This document shows, piece after piece, positions 56,090 to 64,000 of a stretch of DNA of 64,000 bases. The DNA lies in contig NZ_CP041614.1 in assembly GCF_007197555.1 (NCBI RefSeq), positions 4,208,001-4,272,000 of the forward strand. Direction: 5' to 3'. Positions within the stretch are counted from its first letter, which is position 1; each line of letters opens with the position of its first letter. The DNA comes from Shewanella psychropiezotolerans (GTDB lineage: Bacteria; Pseudomonadota; Gammaproteobacteria; Enterobacterales; Shewanellaceae). The notes under the pieces were generated by a model. That model saw only the letters and a list, made by a program, of their open reading frames with translations. It was not told the DNA's origin and did not search any database. A program made the position numbers and the translations under genes.

Positions 56090-57352
56090 ATGCAGTATTC
56101 AAAGTTTGGTGAAAAATTTAATCGTAACTCCGGCATTAATCAGTTGATGAATGATCTCAATGATGGGCTACGCACACCAGGCGCCATTATGTTGGGCGGT
56201 GGCAACCCTGCCACTATTCCTGCGATGCAGGATTATTTTCACCAAGCAGCAAGCGAGATGCTGGCAAACGGTGAGTTGATAGCGGCATTAGGTAACTATG
56301 ATGGTCCTCAGGGTAAAGATACCTTTCTAACAGCCTTAGCGGGCTTGTTACGGGAGACTTATGGCTGGGATATCAGCGAGAAAAATATCAGCCTGACCAA
56401 CGGCAGCCAAAGTGCCTTCTTCTACCTGTTTAATCTGCTTGCTGGCAAGCAAGTTGATGGCAGCCACAAGAAAATACTCTTACCTCTGGCACCTGAATAT
56501 ATAGGTTACAGTGATGCCGGACTGGACGATGATATATTTGTCTCTTACCGCCCCGAAATCGAGATGCTAGATAACCGCATGTTTAAGTATCATGTGGATT
56601 TTGAGCAGCTAAAAGTGGATGACTCGGTAGCAGCAATATGTGTGTCTCGCCCCACCAATCCCACGGGCAACGTGTTGACCGATATTGAGATATCCAAATT
56701 AGACCTCTTAGCACGCAAAAATGACATTCCTCTTATCATAGATAACGCTTACGGCACCCCTTTCCCGAATATCATCTTCGAAGAAGTGACACCATTTTGG
56801 AACAGCAACACCATACTGTGTATGAGTTTATCCAAATTGGGTTTACCCGGCGTGCGCTGCGGCATCGTGATAGCCAATGAGGAGATCACTCAGGCGCTGA
56901 CGAATCTTAATGGCATTATCAGCCTAGCCCCCGGAGGATTCGGCCCAGCCATTGCCAAGCACATGATTGAATCAGGCGATCTATTACGTTTAAGCGAATC
57001 GGTGATCAAACCTTTTTATAAAGAAAAATCAGAGTTTGCACTGTCTTTGTTACAGCAATCCATCACAGACAGCAGGTTCAAAATTCATAAACCAGAAGGT
57101 GCCATGTTCCTCTGGCTCTGGTTCGATGAATTGCCTATCACCACTATGGAGCTCTATGCCAGATTAAAGGCTCGTGGAGTATTGATAGTACCGGGAGAAT
57201 ATTTCTTCTTTGGACAGAAAGAACAATCGGAGGAAAAGTGGGAGCATGCCCACCAATGCTTACGAATGAACTATGTGCAAGATCAAGCCAAGATGCGTGA
57301 AGGAATTGCGATTATCGCAGAAGTAGTTGAGAAGGCTTATGCAAACTCTTAG
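56090..57352 (+). CDS. avtA: Valine-pyruvate aminotransferase
   Basis: The ATG at 56090 is chosen because the protein then starts MQYSKFGEKFNRNSGIN, aligning with E. coli AvtA. It gives 420 residues (E. coli 417). Family sequence includes LRTPGAIMLGGGNPA, YDGPQGK, LTNGSQSAFFYLFNL, SRPTNPTGNV and the PLP lysine in CMSLSKLGLPGVRCG. It is a PLP-dependent enzyme that makes valine or alanine from the matching keto acids. It is monocistronic. Confidence 0.95.
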   Translation: MQYSKFGEKFNRNSGINQLMNDLNDGLRTPGAIMLGGGNPATIPAMQDYFHQAASEMLANGELIAALGNYDGPQGKDTFLTALAGLLRETYGWDISEKNISLTNGSQSAFFYLFNLLAGKQVDGSHKKILLPLAPEYIGYSDAGLDDDIFVSYRPEIEMLDNRMFKYHVDFEQLKVDDSVAAICVSRPTNPTGNVLTDIEISKLDLLARKNDIPLIIDNAYGTPFPNIIFEEVTPFWNSNTILCMSLSKLGLPGVRCGIVIANEEITQALTNLNGIISLAPGGFGPAIAKHMIESGDLLRLSESVIKPFYKEKSEFALSLLQQSITDSRFKIHKPEGAMFLWLWFDELPITTMELYARLKARGVLIVPGEYFFFGQKEQSEEKWEHAHQCLRMNYVQDQAKMREGIAIIAEVVEKAYANS

Positions 57353-57642
57353 GCTGCCGTGCTTACTTGTCAGATAACAAGTGTCAAATATCTTCTTAGG
57401 TTTGTTTCATTGAGCTGGTTTGGTATTTGGTCAATTGGCTAAATACCATAGCCTCAAATAACTTGCGAAAATGTTGAGAGATGAAAGTAGGTTAAGAGTG
57501 GCGAATCTTAAATGTTAATAAAAATTGATGCATTGTCCATTTAGACATCACCCACTAAAAACTTATTGGCACATAATGCCCAAAGCAGTCGGCACGCATT
57601 AACGTGTCCGACTGCCTTTGCATTTTATGTGCAGCTACCTAT

Positions 57643-57849
57643 CTAAACAGGAACTACTTTATTTGCACAAGGACCTTTTTGACCTTGGCCAACTTCGAAT
57701 TCAACAGCCTGGCCATCACTCAAAGTTGCGTATCCGCCACCAGCTTGAATTTCTGAATGATGAACAAACAGATCTTTGCTGCCATCTTCAGGTGTAATAA
57801 AGCCGAAACCTTTATCTGCGTTGAACCACTTAACTGTACCTTTAGCCAT
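57643..57849 (-). CDS. Cold-shock domain protein (CspA family)
   Basis: The product is 68 residues, a single OB-fold. RNP1 KGFGFIT (residues 13-19) and RNP2 LFVHHS (27-32) are intact. It binds single-stranded RNA and DNA and acts as an RNA chaperone. It is monocistronic, with a long untranslated region upstream that may carry temperature-responsive RNA structure. Which Csp paralogue it is cannot be told from the sequence, and constitutive members exist too. Confidence 0.95.
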   Translation of the reverse strand: MAKGTVKWFNADKGFGFITPEDGSKDLFVHHSEIQAGGGYATLSDGQAVEFEVGQGQKGPCANKVVPV

Positions 57850-58276
57850 TATATTTACTCATAATTGTTGGTGAAAAACAAAAGTTTATATCCGAATTCA
57901 CCGTTCGAATATAAATGTAAAAGTATACGACAAAACACATAAAAGCTTAGTATTTATGCGTTGCGCTGGTTACCAAGCATAAATTGCTTGGTAAACTTGG
58001 CTGCTGCCACATCTACATTATGGGGTATGCTATAGGAGTTTTCTTTTTTACGGTAGTCGTTTTTAAGCTTATACGATAAAAAGGTCAGACAGGATAATGT
58101 CGAATGGTCTTATAGATCAACTTATGTAGATGCTGCTAGCTTCAAAGCAGGGTCAAAGATGATCCCACATTTTCGGGAGTCCCATCATCTGCCCCATATA
58201 AATATGGGAAATGTCAGGAACACTTTATACCATATTAAGGTAGAAGTTTTGGCAAAATCCACACTCTCAAGCTCAG
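57850..58276. other. Structured intergenic region between the csp and TSUP genes
   Basis: No gene is seen. A perfect 10-bp hairpin TTACCAAGCA-TAAAT-TGCTTGGTAA lies at 57970-57994, in the likely csp 5' untranslated region. Further up, AGATGAT/ATCATCT (about 58158-58190) and CCCATA-TAAA-TATGGG (58193-58208) form two more hairpins near the TSUP stop. Confidence 0.55.
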
Positions 58277-59056
58277 TTAAACCCAAGCAAAAAGATCATA
58301 TTGTGTCGACAGTAGCTTTACACTCATGGCGATAGACATAGTGACGACCAATGGCTTGATTATTTTTGTCCCCTTAGTCAGGACGAGTCTGGAGCCCAGA
58401 GTGGCTCCGATTGCCTGACCAACGAGCATGACACCTCCGAGCAACCAAAATACTTTGCCACCGATGGCAAAAAAAATGAGTGAGGCAATATTGGTCGAGA
58501 AGTTGAGCACTTTGGCATGAGCTGTGGCTTTGGCGAGGCCAAAACCAGCAAGAGACACGAAGGCTAATGCGAAGAAACTGCCTGTTCCCGGGCCAAAGAA
58601 TCCATCATATAACCCAACGCCGAATGCTGCTGTAAAACCAAACATAACAGGTGTAAAGACTTGATGTTTGTCCTCTTCGCTGATCTTCTTTGAAAACAGA
58701 AAGTAGCCACCTATACCTAGAATTAAGAAGGGTAATAATGTCTCTAAGAAAGCTGTGTCGACCATCTGTACGGCTATGGTACCAATAGCGGCACCGACAA
58801 AGGCACAAGCGATAGCCAACTTCATCTCACCGAGTTTCACCATGCCTTTACGCACAAAGTATAGGCTGGCAAAGAAACTGCCACCACAGGCTTGCAGCTT
58901 GTTGGTCGCCAGTGCTGCTGTAGGCGGAAGACCTGCCCACATAAGTGCTGGAATAGTGATTAAACCACCGCCTCCCGCAATCGCGTCGATAAAGCCTGCC
59001 AACATAGCCACGCCAAACAGGAGTGCGATAAGTTCATAGGATAGTTCCAATGGCAT
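58277..59056 (-). CDS. TSUP (TauE/SafE, DUF81) family membrane transporter
   Basis: The product is 259 residues with about eight membrane helices in two repeats. The first repeat holds AGFIDAIAGGGGLITIPALM and the second GLYDGFFGPGTGSFFALAF, both typical of the YfcA branch of TSUP. Members export or import sulfur-containing organic anions such as sulfoacetate or sulfite; the substrate here is unknown. The gene is divergent from a LysR regulator 124 bases away, which likely controls it. Confidence 0.92.
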   Translation of the reverse strand: MPLELSYELIALLFGVAMLAGFIDAIAGGGGLITIPALMWAGLPPTAALATNKLQACGGSFFASLYFVRKGMVKLGEMKLAIACAFVGAAIGTIAVQMVDTAFLETLLPFLILGIGGYFLFSKKISEEDKHQVFTPVMFGFTAAFGVGLYDGFFGPGTGSFFALAFVSLAGFGLAKATAHAKVLNFSTNIASLIFFAIGGKVFWLLGGVMLVGQAIGATLGSRLVLTKGTKIIKPLVVTMSIAMSVKLLSTQYDLFAWV

Positions 59057-59180
59057 AGATAAGTCTCAAAATAGTTTACACGCGTAGAATGGTATTATTA
59101 GACGATATTTGCACAAGATGTGCAAAGGAGTTATCGTCCACTTAGAGTGAGATATTCTCACACAAATAATCAGCGGGCAC

Positions 59181-60071
59181 ATGATGCATTCACCTCTTCC
59201 ACCACTCAATTCACTCCTGGCTTTTGAATCTGCCGCGAGACACTTGAGTTTTAGCAAAGCGGCCAACGAACTCTTCGTTACTCATGGGGCCATCAGCAAA
59301 CAGATCAAGGGATTGGAGTCATTTGTAGGCGTCCCCTTATTCATTCGCCAACATAGAAAATTATTGCTCACTGATGATGCCCAACGTTACCTCGTTCAGG
59401 TGCAGTCGGCGCTGCAGACCATAAATAATGCGACAGATGAGATAAAGTCACAACAGATGCGAACTCAGACGCTCTCTATCAACGTCTTGCCTAGCCTCAC
59501 CATCAATTGGCTTATCCCCCGGATGGAGGAATTTAAGCGGCGACACCCTCATCTGTATGTGGATCTCTCCATTGGCGATTTTGCGGTAGATTTCGATAAG
59601 AGCCGTTGTGACATCGCCATCAGAAGTGCTCAGAATGAGCCGACAGATGCCAACTTTATCAAGCTAATGGATGAAGATCTCTGCTTGGTATGTTCCCCTC
59701 TGTTAGCCGAACAACTTAACACCGTCGAAGACATCAACAAGATGACCTTGCTTAAACACACGACCAGGCCAGAGCTTTGGCCCTACTGGTCACAGCAGGT
59801 TGGACTGGCTTTGACCACAGATAAGAAGTTTGGCATGGAACATTTCTATATGCTCAGCCAGGCAGCAGCTGGTGACATGGGAGTCGCACTTATTCCAAGA
59901 TTTTTTATCGAAGAGCAACTGGCTGATGGAAGTTTAGTTATCCCCTTCGATACAGGTTTCACCAGTCCTTACATCTACTACGTGTTGACCCCAAAATCCA
60001 GTAACCTGTCACTCAAAGCCCAAGCCTTTATCGATTGGTTATTAGAGATATTCGCCCCCTACCGTAACTAG
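59181..60071 (+). CDS. LysR-family transcriptional regulator (GcvA-like)
   Basis: The product is 296 residues. The N-terminal helix-turn-helix (SFSKAANELFVTHGAISKQI) with the GcvA-type start LPPLNSLLAFESAARH is followed by a periplasmic-binding-like effector domain. A second ATG directly follows the first. LysR proteins usually act on the divergent gene, here the TSUP transporter. It is intact over its full length, in contrast to the other LysR gene in the window. A bidirectional terminator follows. Confidence 0.94.
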   Translation: MMHSPLPPLNSLLAFESAARHLSFSKAANELFVTHGAISKQIKGLESFVGVPLFIRQHRKLLLTDDAQRYLVQVQSALQTINNATDEIKSQQMRTQTLSINVLPSLTINWLIPRMEEFKRRHPHLYVDLSIGDFAVDFDKSRCDIAIRSAQNEPTDANFIKLMDEDLCLVCSPLLAEQLNTVEDINKMTLLKHTTRPELWPYWSQQVGLALTTDKKFGMEHFYMLSQAAAGDMGVALIPRFFIEEQLADGSLVIPFDTGFTSPYIYYVLTPKSSNLSLKAQAFIDWLLEIFAPYRN

Positions 60072-60112
60072 CAACTCCTAGCTCCTAAACCCTAGCGTCA
60101 CAGAGTATCAAA

Positions 60113-60152
60113 CATAAAAAAGAAGCCCAAATAGAGCTTCTCTTTTTATGTT
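60113..60152. terminator. Bidirectional terminator between convergent genes
   Basis: CATAAAAAAGAAGC and GCTTCTCTTTTTATG form a long stem with one bulge. It serves both the LysR gene and the convergent NERD gene. Confidence 0.85.
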
Positions 60153-60170
60153 TGAGGGTGAAAATACCCC

Positions 60171-62141
60171 TTAAACTAAACTATCTACCACATCGAAGGC
60201 TTGAAGATAATTCATTCCCGGCGTAGCCTCGAATTCAAAATTTAATACCTTCATGCAGGTATCGAAGGTCTTCTCACCAAACCACTGCTTATCGAAAGAA
60301 TTAAGCGCTTGAATAATCCCCTCACGTCCTCCGTCTCCCTGCAATGACATAGGTGCCAAAGTGGAGATAAAGCCGGCCACTAAACCATAAAGATCTCTCT
60401 CAGCATCACCTTCTGCGGCCCAGAGTTTAGGGTCGGCATAGCGACTGGCGTAGTGACTAGTCGCAATGTCTAAGCCGATGCCAAAGTTGACTAAGATAGC
60501 TTTCTCTTGGTTACAGATAATATTTTTAGGACAAATGGCACCATGATAAATATCCATCTGATGCATATATTGCAATCCGCTTAGCAGCTGCGTAAACCAC
60601 ATCACAGGCTGACCCAATTGAATTTCAGGCAGCTCATCCAGAGATACGCCATACTCCCATGCTCGTGCGATAAAGAGCTCGTCACTCAGGGGCAACTGGC
60701 CAAAACCCAACACCTTTTCGACATGGGGGTGATGTAATTTAGACAGGCTACGATATAAGTTACTCAAGGTGGGCCATTTGGCCTCTACCTTAGTATAAAT
60801 TGAAACACCACACTGATATTGCCCCTGGATGTGGGTTGCACGCCAGAACTGGCTATTAGGCGTTGCCGCGATAAATTGCTCCAGCTTATAGTGGTGATCG
60901 ATTATCGCCCCAGTGGTGATTTCTACTCGCTCCGGCAAGGTATCGCAAACGCCATTATCTATCAGTGCCGACAGATCACATCTAAGGGCATCAAGATCGA
61001 CTGTGCCGCCTTTAGCCGCCAAACGATACCATTGGTATACACGCGGTTGTTTAGTCTGCTCAGCTAGAGCCTGGAATCCTGCTGCATAAGCTTGAATATC
61101 TTCACTGCTATTGAGGTTATCTTTGATATCAATAAACTCGACATCCCCCAGATCAGATACAAAAATACAGTTCCCTGTCCAGCCACCAACAGTATATCCT
61201 CTGCGGTGGATCTGCTGCAGACCAGAGACTGAGCGCCTTAAGATCTCAAGCAGTTGATAGGTCGTTAATGATTCAGCTTCAAGTATGTTTAATGGTAAGC
61301 CTCTTGGCATCCTTATTGGAAGTACTAGCTGCTCACCATCCTGTATAAGCGGTGCGCAATAGGGAACGCCACTACAGCCAGTGAGCGCTTGCAGACGCTT
61401 AAACTCAGATCGCAAACGACTCTCATGTTCCTCTGACTGCTCTTTATCGACAAACTGAGTCGGTATCAGAATTTTCAGTAACCAGGGAGCCGTCCACCCA
61501 CCAGGATTGTACTCTGCCTGCCAGACCTCTAAGCCACTTTGAATGAACAGACACTTGAGCTTAGTGAAATCCTGGATCTTATTATTACGTTGCTCAACAA
61601 GGGCGACCTGACCTATGGTTTTAAGCACCATCTCTTTTTGCTCATCAGTCACCTGATGGCTGCGAGGCGCTGTAAGCCCCCACTCCTTGGTCAGAGCGGC
61701 AACGATCTGTTGCGGCGTATAGATACTCAAAGACCCTTGTTGCTTCTCCAGCTCAATCTCCTCACCCCTGCGTCCGGTCACAAATACCATTCCCTGACAC
61801 CAGGGCGCATAGACACCAACAGGGATCTTATGCTTGACGTTACCCGCCAGAACGCGGGCAACATAGTTGGCCTTGGCCAGACTGTTATCCACCTGCCTGC
61901 CATCTAAGGACCAGGCATGAAGTCCGGCATCTAAGCGTCCTATATAGCCTTTGACATCGACGACATACACACCCCATTCGCCGATAACCAGCGCATCAAC
62001 TTCCATGGCTTGCCCGGATTTAGTTGGGATCTCCACATTGGTGAGTAATATGTAATTATCGGGTAGCTCATCCGCCAACAAGGAAAAAGCCCAACGTTCG
62101 GCATCATTGACTGGAGTTCCAAAACTTATCTGCTTTGCCAT
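60171..62141 (-). CDS. NERD-domain protein with two pseudokinase-like domains
   Basis: The ATG at 62141 is chosen because AAGGA lies about nine bases upstream; a longer frame starts inside a terminator hairpin and is rejected. The product is 656 residues. The NERD nuclease-related domain (about 13-115) has D49, D62 and K64 (EVDALVI, VVDVKGY). Two protein-kinase-like domains follow (about 170-400 and 405-656). The first has HRRGYTVGGW instead of HRD and DIK instead of DFG. The second has YHGAICPKNI without the catalytic Asp, and NFG for DFG. Catalysis is thus doubtful. NERD-kinase fusions occur in phage defence (PglW), but no other defence gene is present. Confidence 0.85.
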   Translation of the reverse strand: MAKQISFGTPVNDAERWAFSLLADELPDNYILLTNVEIPTKSGQAMEVDALVIGEWGVYVVDVKGYIGRLDAGLHAWSLDGRQVDNSLAKANYVARVLAGNVKHKIPVGVYAPWCQGMVFVTGRRGEEIELEKQQGSLSIYTPQQIVAALTKEWGLTAPRSHQVTDEQKEMVLKTIGQVALVEQRNNKIQDFTKLKCLFIQSGLEVWQAEYNPGGWTAPWLLKILIPTQFVDKEQSEEHESRLRSEFKRLQALTGCSGVPYCAPLIQDGEQLVLPIRMPRGLPLNILEAESLTTYQLLEILRRSVSGLQQIHRRGYTVGGWTGNCIFVSDLGDVEFIDIKDNLNSSEDIQAYAAGFQALAEQTKQPRVYQWYRLAAKGGTVDLDALRCDLSALIDNGVCDTLPERVEITTGAIIDHHYKLEQFIAATPNSQFWRATHIQGQYQCGVSIYTKVEAKWPTLSNLYRSLSKLHHPHVEKVLGFGQLPLSDELFIARAWEYGVSLDELPEIQLGQPVMWFTQLLSGLQYMHQMDIYHGAICPKNIICNQEKAILVNFGIGLDIATSHYASRYADPKLWAAEGDAERDLYGLVAGFISTLAPMSLQGDGGREGIIQALNSFDKQWFGEKTFDTCMKVLNFEFEATPGMNYLQAFDVVDSLV

Positions 62142-62233
62142 TCTCTCTGGTCCTTCTGTGGCTATTACCCAACTTGTTAAATCTAGGTGTGAGTATGGTA
62201 AACCATTTGATGCTACATCATGAATTAGAGGCA

Positions 62234-62259
62234 TAAAAAAAGCCACTCAAATGGTGGCT
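62234..62259 (-). terminator. Second terminator downstream of rraB
   Basis: AGCCAC (62241-62246) pairs with GTGGCT (62254-62259). Minus-strand reading ends in seven T residues. It falls within the rejected N-terminal extension of the NERD gene. Confidence 0.82.
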
Positions 62260-62304
62260 TAATACAAAATATCTGTCATCTCATCGCTTAGCGATGTAAA
62301 CCCA

Positions 62305-62325
62305 ATAAAAACGCCACCAAGTGGC
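62305..62325 (-). terminator. First terminator downstream of rraB
   Basis: GCCAC-CAA-GTGGC (62313-62325) is followed on the minus strand by GTTTTTATT. It lies 27 bases after the rraB stop. Confidence 0.8.
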
Positions 62326-62351
62326 ATCAATCGAGATGCGTAGCAGACTGA

Positions 62352-62738
62352 TTAGTGCTTACACTCGTCACTACATTCGTGCTCGTCATCGGCAAACTCA
62401 TCGTCGCCCTCTTGATGCTGCATCACGCCCCAACCATCGGTCACGCCGCCGAACTCTTGGGCAAATGTATTGAGCTCAACTTCTCGATCGACTATGGCTT
62501 GATACTCAGGAACCATGGGAATACAAACAATCAGCTCCCACTGGCCAAGCTCGTCGTTGAGATGAAGCTCAAATTCACCTTCAAGCTCAGACTTTGCCAG
62601 CTCTTCACTGGCATACTCGGCATCTCTTTGGTCATCAAAAACAAGGAAGAAGTCGACATCAAGTTGCTTGGTCAGATCAATACCCGCATCGGCCATCGCT
62701 GCGAGCATCTTGCCATTGTCATCATCTGGAAATTGCAT
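62352..62738 (-). CDS. rraB: Ribonuclease E inhibitor RraB
   Basis: The product is 128 residues. The N-terminal FPDDDNGKMLAAMADAGIDL and the central DVDFFLVFDDQRDAEYASEE match RraB (DUF1260), as does GWGVMQ near the end. RraB binds RNase E and changes which RNAs the degradosome cuts. The tail DDEHECSDECKH adds a short Cys/His cluster that could bind metal. It is single-copy between two terminator regions, followed by tandem terminators. Confidence 0.93.
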   Translation of the reverse strand: MQFPDDDNGKMLAAMADAGIDLTKQLDVDFFLVFDDQRDAEYASEELAKSELEGEFELHLNDELGQWELIVCIPMVPEYQAIVDREVELNTFAQEFGGVTDGWGVMQHQEGDDEFADDEHECSDECKH

Positions 62739-62772
62739 TTATTACTCCACTTAATTGTTATTCAATCACCAA

Positions 62773-63006
62773 TTAAGGTGCAATGACTATCTGTACTGAC
62801 TCGCCATTGAAAGAAACCACTTCACCAGCCCGGACTTTTTTACGCTTACGGGTCTCAACTTCACCGTCAACGGTTACCTTGCCTTCACTAATAACGAATT
62901 TAGCTTCACCGCCCCCGCCAATCATGGCCTGGACTTTTAAAATTTTATATAACTCTATGTACTCTTCACCTGGCAATAGGGCCAAGGTTTCTATTTGTGC
63001 TGTCAC
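62773..63006 (-). CDS. ybcJ: YbcJ-like S4-domain RNA-binding protein
   Basis: The product is 77 residues. It is a compact S4-like fold with LYKILKVQAMIGGGGEAKFV, ISEGKVTVDGEVETRKRKKV and AGEVVSF, matching E. coli YbcJ. It probably binds structured RNA or the ribosome. Downstream rraB (35 bases away) is also RNA-linked, but co-transcription is only a possibility. The basic KRKK patch is the likely RNA contact. Confidence 0.9.
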   Translation of the reverse strand: MTAQIETLALLPGEEYIELYKILKVQAMIGGGGEAKFVISEGKVTVDGEVETRKRKKVRAGEVVSFNGESVQIVIAP

Positions 63007-63069
63007 ACGTATTACCTTTAATCAAAATTCTTATGAGATTATAGCACCGAGCTTAGACAAGGATAATAC

Positions 63070-63606
63070 CTATTCGCCTCTTTCATGGCTCAATAGGCCA
63101 TAAGTACAATCATCAATCCAGATATCATCGATTTTATAGTTGTCTCTCAGCACGCCTTCCAGTTGGAAGCCATTTTTCTCCAACACTTTTACCGATGCGA
63201 TATTCTGTTTCGCACACAGGCCGATAAACTTGTGCACCTGAAAACTTAAGCAAGCCCAGTCAATGACCGCCTTAAGACCCTCAGTAGCATAACCCTTACC
63301 TTGACCTTCGTTGGCTAACATATAACCCACTTCGGCGCGGTCACAATCGTGATTAACGCAATATAATCCGGTATAGCCAATAAATTTATCGGTTCCAATC
63401 TCCTCTATGACCAGAGTCAACCAGTCACCGGATTCATATTGCCAGGGTACTAACCTATGCTCGAACTTTTCCAGAATCACAGACGCCACGACCGGCTGTC
63501 TGACAAATTGATTGATGATAGGATCTTGATGAAGCATCAAGAAATTATCCCAATCATCGGCTCTGAGACTGCGAAGCCTGAGCCGATCGGTATAGAGTTC
63601 GAGCAT
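63070..63606 (-). CDS. GNAT acetyltransferase, RimJ/RimL-like
   Basis: The product is 178 residues. N-terminal LYTDRLRLRSLRADDWDNFL and the acetyl-CoA loop NEGQGKGYATEGLKAVIDWA are typical, then VHKFIGLCAKQNIASVKVLE and KNGFQLEGVLR. This is the RimL/Acetyltransf_3 group that acetylates ribosomal protein N-termini or small amines. The acceptor here is unknown. Confidence 0.9.
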   Translation of the reverse strand: MLELYTDRLRLRSLRADDWDNFLMLHQDPIINQFVRQPVVASVILEKFEHRLVPWQYESGDWLTLVIEEIGTDKFIGYTGLYCVNHDCDRAEVGYMLANEGQGKGYATEGLKAVIDWACLSFQVHKFIGLCAKQNIASVKVLEKNGFQLEGVLRDNYKIDDIWIDDCTYGLLSHERGE

Positions 63607-63626
63607 AGAGTATGACCTTTTGCTAA

Positions 63627-63905
63627 TTATCCGCGGCTTGTCACTTCAAGCAGGTGATAACCAAATTGTGTCTTAACAGGGCCTTGAACTTCATTCAGAG
63701 GCGCATTGAACACGACTTCATCAAACTCTTTAACCATCATGCCTGGGCCGAAAGAACCAAGGTCACCACCTTGAGCACTCGACGGACAAGATGAGTTAGC
63801 CTTTGCCACATCACCAAAATCTGCACCGGCTAAGATTTCCTGCTTAAGTGCTTCACATTTATCTTCGCTGCTAACTAGTAGATGTCTTGCTGTGGCTTGT
63901 ACCAT
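63627..63905 (-). CDS. ppiC: Parvulin-type peptidyl-prolyl isomerase
   Basis: The ATG at 63905 is chosen because AGGAG lies seven bases upstream; a longer frame to 63968 lacks an RBS. The product is 92 residues (E. coli PpiC has 93). Parvulin motifs ATARHLLV, ANSSCPSSAQGGDLGSFGPG and VKTQFGYHLLEV are present. It is cytoplasmic, without a signal peptide, and catalyses proline cis-trans isomerisation. The 20-base gap to the acetyltransferase gene suggests possible co-transcription. Confidence 0.95.
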   Translation of the reverse strand: MVQATARHLLVSSEDKCEALKQEILAGADFGDVAKANSSCPSSAQGGDLGSFGPGMMVKEFDEVVFNAPLNEVQGPVKTQFGYHLLEVTSRG

Positions 63906-64000
63906 GGTGTAACTCCTAACGTTGTGATGAATTTGCCTGCCAGTATCTAGATACCTTAGCGATGACAAATTTTAGAAAAAATAAACCCAGCCAGTATATT

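Noticed and set aside
62142..62246. N-terminal extension of the NERD protein
   Set aside because: The upstream ATG lies in a rho-independent terminator hairpin; the ATG at 62141 has a good RBS.
60171..62738. A multi-gene defence island around the NERD protein
   Set aside because: Neighbours are rraB, ybcJ-like, acetyltransferase, LysR and TSUP genes; no methylase, helicase, integrase or toxin-antitoxin gene is adjacent.

Overview
The window reads as chromosome of a marine gammaproteobacterium of the Shewanella type. This is inferred from family content: fadIJ and fadL with FadR-like operators, nrdDG, yibL, rraB, avtA, putP, a DUF3379 anti-sigma factor and a RamB/PrpR-like regulator. No database search was possible. 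No rRNA, tRNA, CRISPR array, prophage or complete insertion sequence was seen. GC content looks moderate, with clearly AT-rich stretches, above all the first 2.1 kb.

Layout. 1-5.7 kb: the 3' part of a large membrane sensor (beta-propeller, Y_Y_Y, PAS, GGDEF, EAL) acting on c-di-GMP. It is followed by a secreted protein made almost wholly of fifteen 13-residue repeats, an unlisted 39-residue peptide gene, and a terminator. 5.8-9.5 kb: the fadI-fadJ beta-oxidation operon with FadR-like and PsrA-like operators. 9.7-16.7 kb: a Bat/MoxR operon (MoxR ATPase, DUF58, DUF4381, two VWA proteins, and BatD broken by a one-base frameshift). 16.8-18.1 kb: an ECF sigma factor and its membrane anti-sigma factor. 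18.2-26.5 kb: putP, fadL with two FadR-like operators, a SIMPL protein, a rhodanese, a secreted subtilase and a VF530-family protein.

26.5-31.4 kb: a free-standing piece of malate synthase G divergent from a RamB/PrpR-like regulator, then a chemoreceptor co-transcribed with a periplasmic c-type-heme Tll0287-like protein. 31.6-35.9 kb: a quinone-oxidoreductase-like MDR enzyme with a divergent, frameshifted LysR gene, a beta-barrel protein, ribA and yibL. 36.0-38.9 kb: nrdD-nrdG (anaerobic ribonucleotide reduction) with two NrdR boxes 31 bp apart and an FNR-like site. 39.0-48.3 kb: an unknown protein, an OhrR-like regulator divergent from a CurA-like reductase, an RssA-like patatin, an OmpA-family protein, a DEAD-box helicase, a MITE-like element, DUF3010, a YgjP-like metallopeptidase and a MepM-like endopeptidase. 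48.6-52.8 kb: sbcD-sbcC. 53.1-55.7 kb: a PepSY protein with a two-component system. 56.0-64.0 kb: avtA, a cold-shock protein, a TSUP transporter with divergent LysR, a NERD-double-pseudokinase protein, rraB, a ybcJ-like gene, a GNAT acetyltransferase and a parvulin.

Functional themes are fatty-acid uptake and oxidation under one apparent FadR control, acetate/glyoxylate-type regulation, anaerobic nucleotide metabolism, and envelope sensing. The best candidates for undescribed biology are the repeat-protein/peptide pair at 4450-5274, the NERD-double-pseudokinase protein, and the orphan malate-synthase domain beside a RamB-like regulator.
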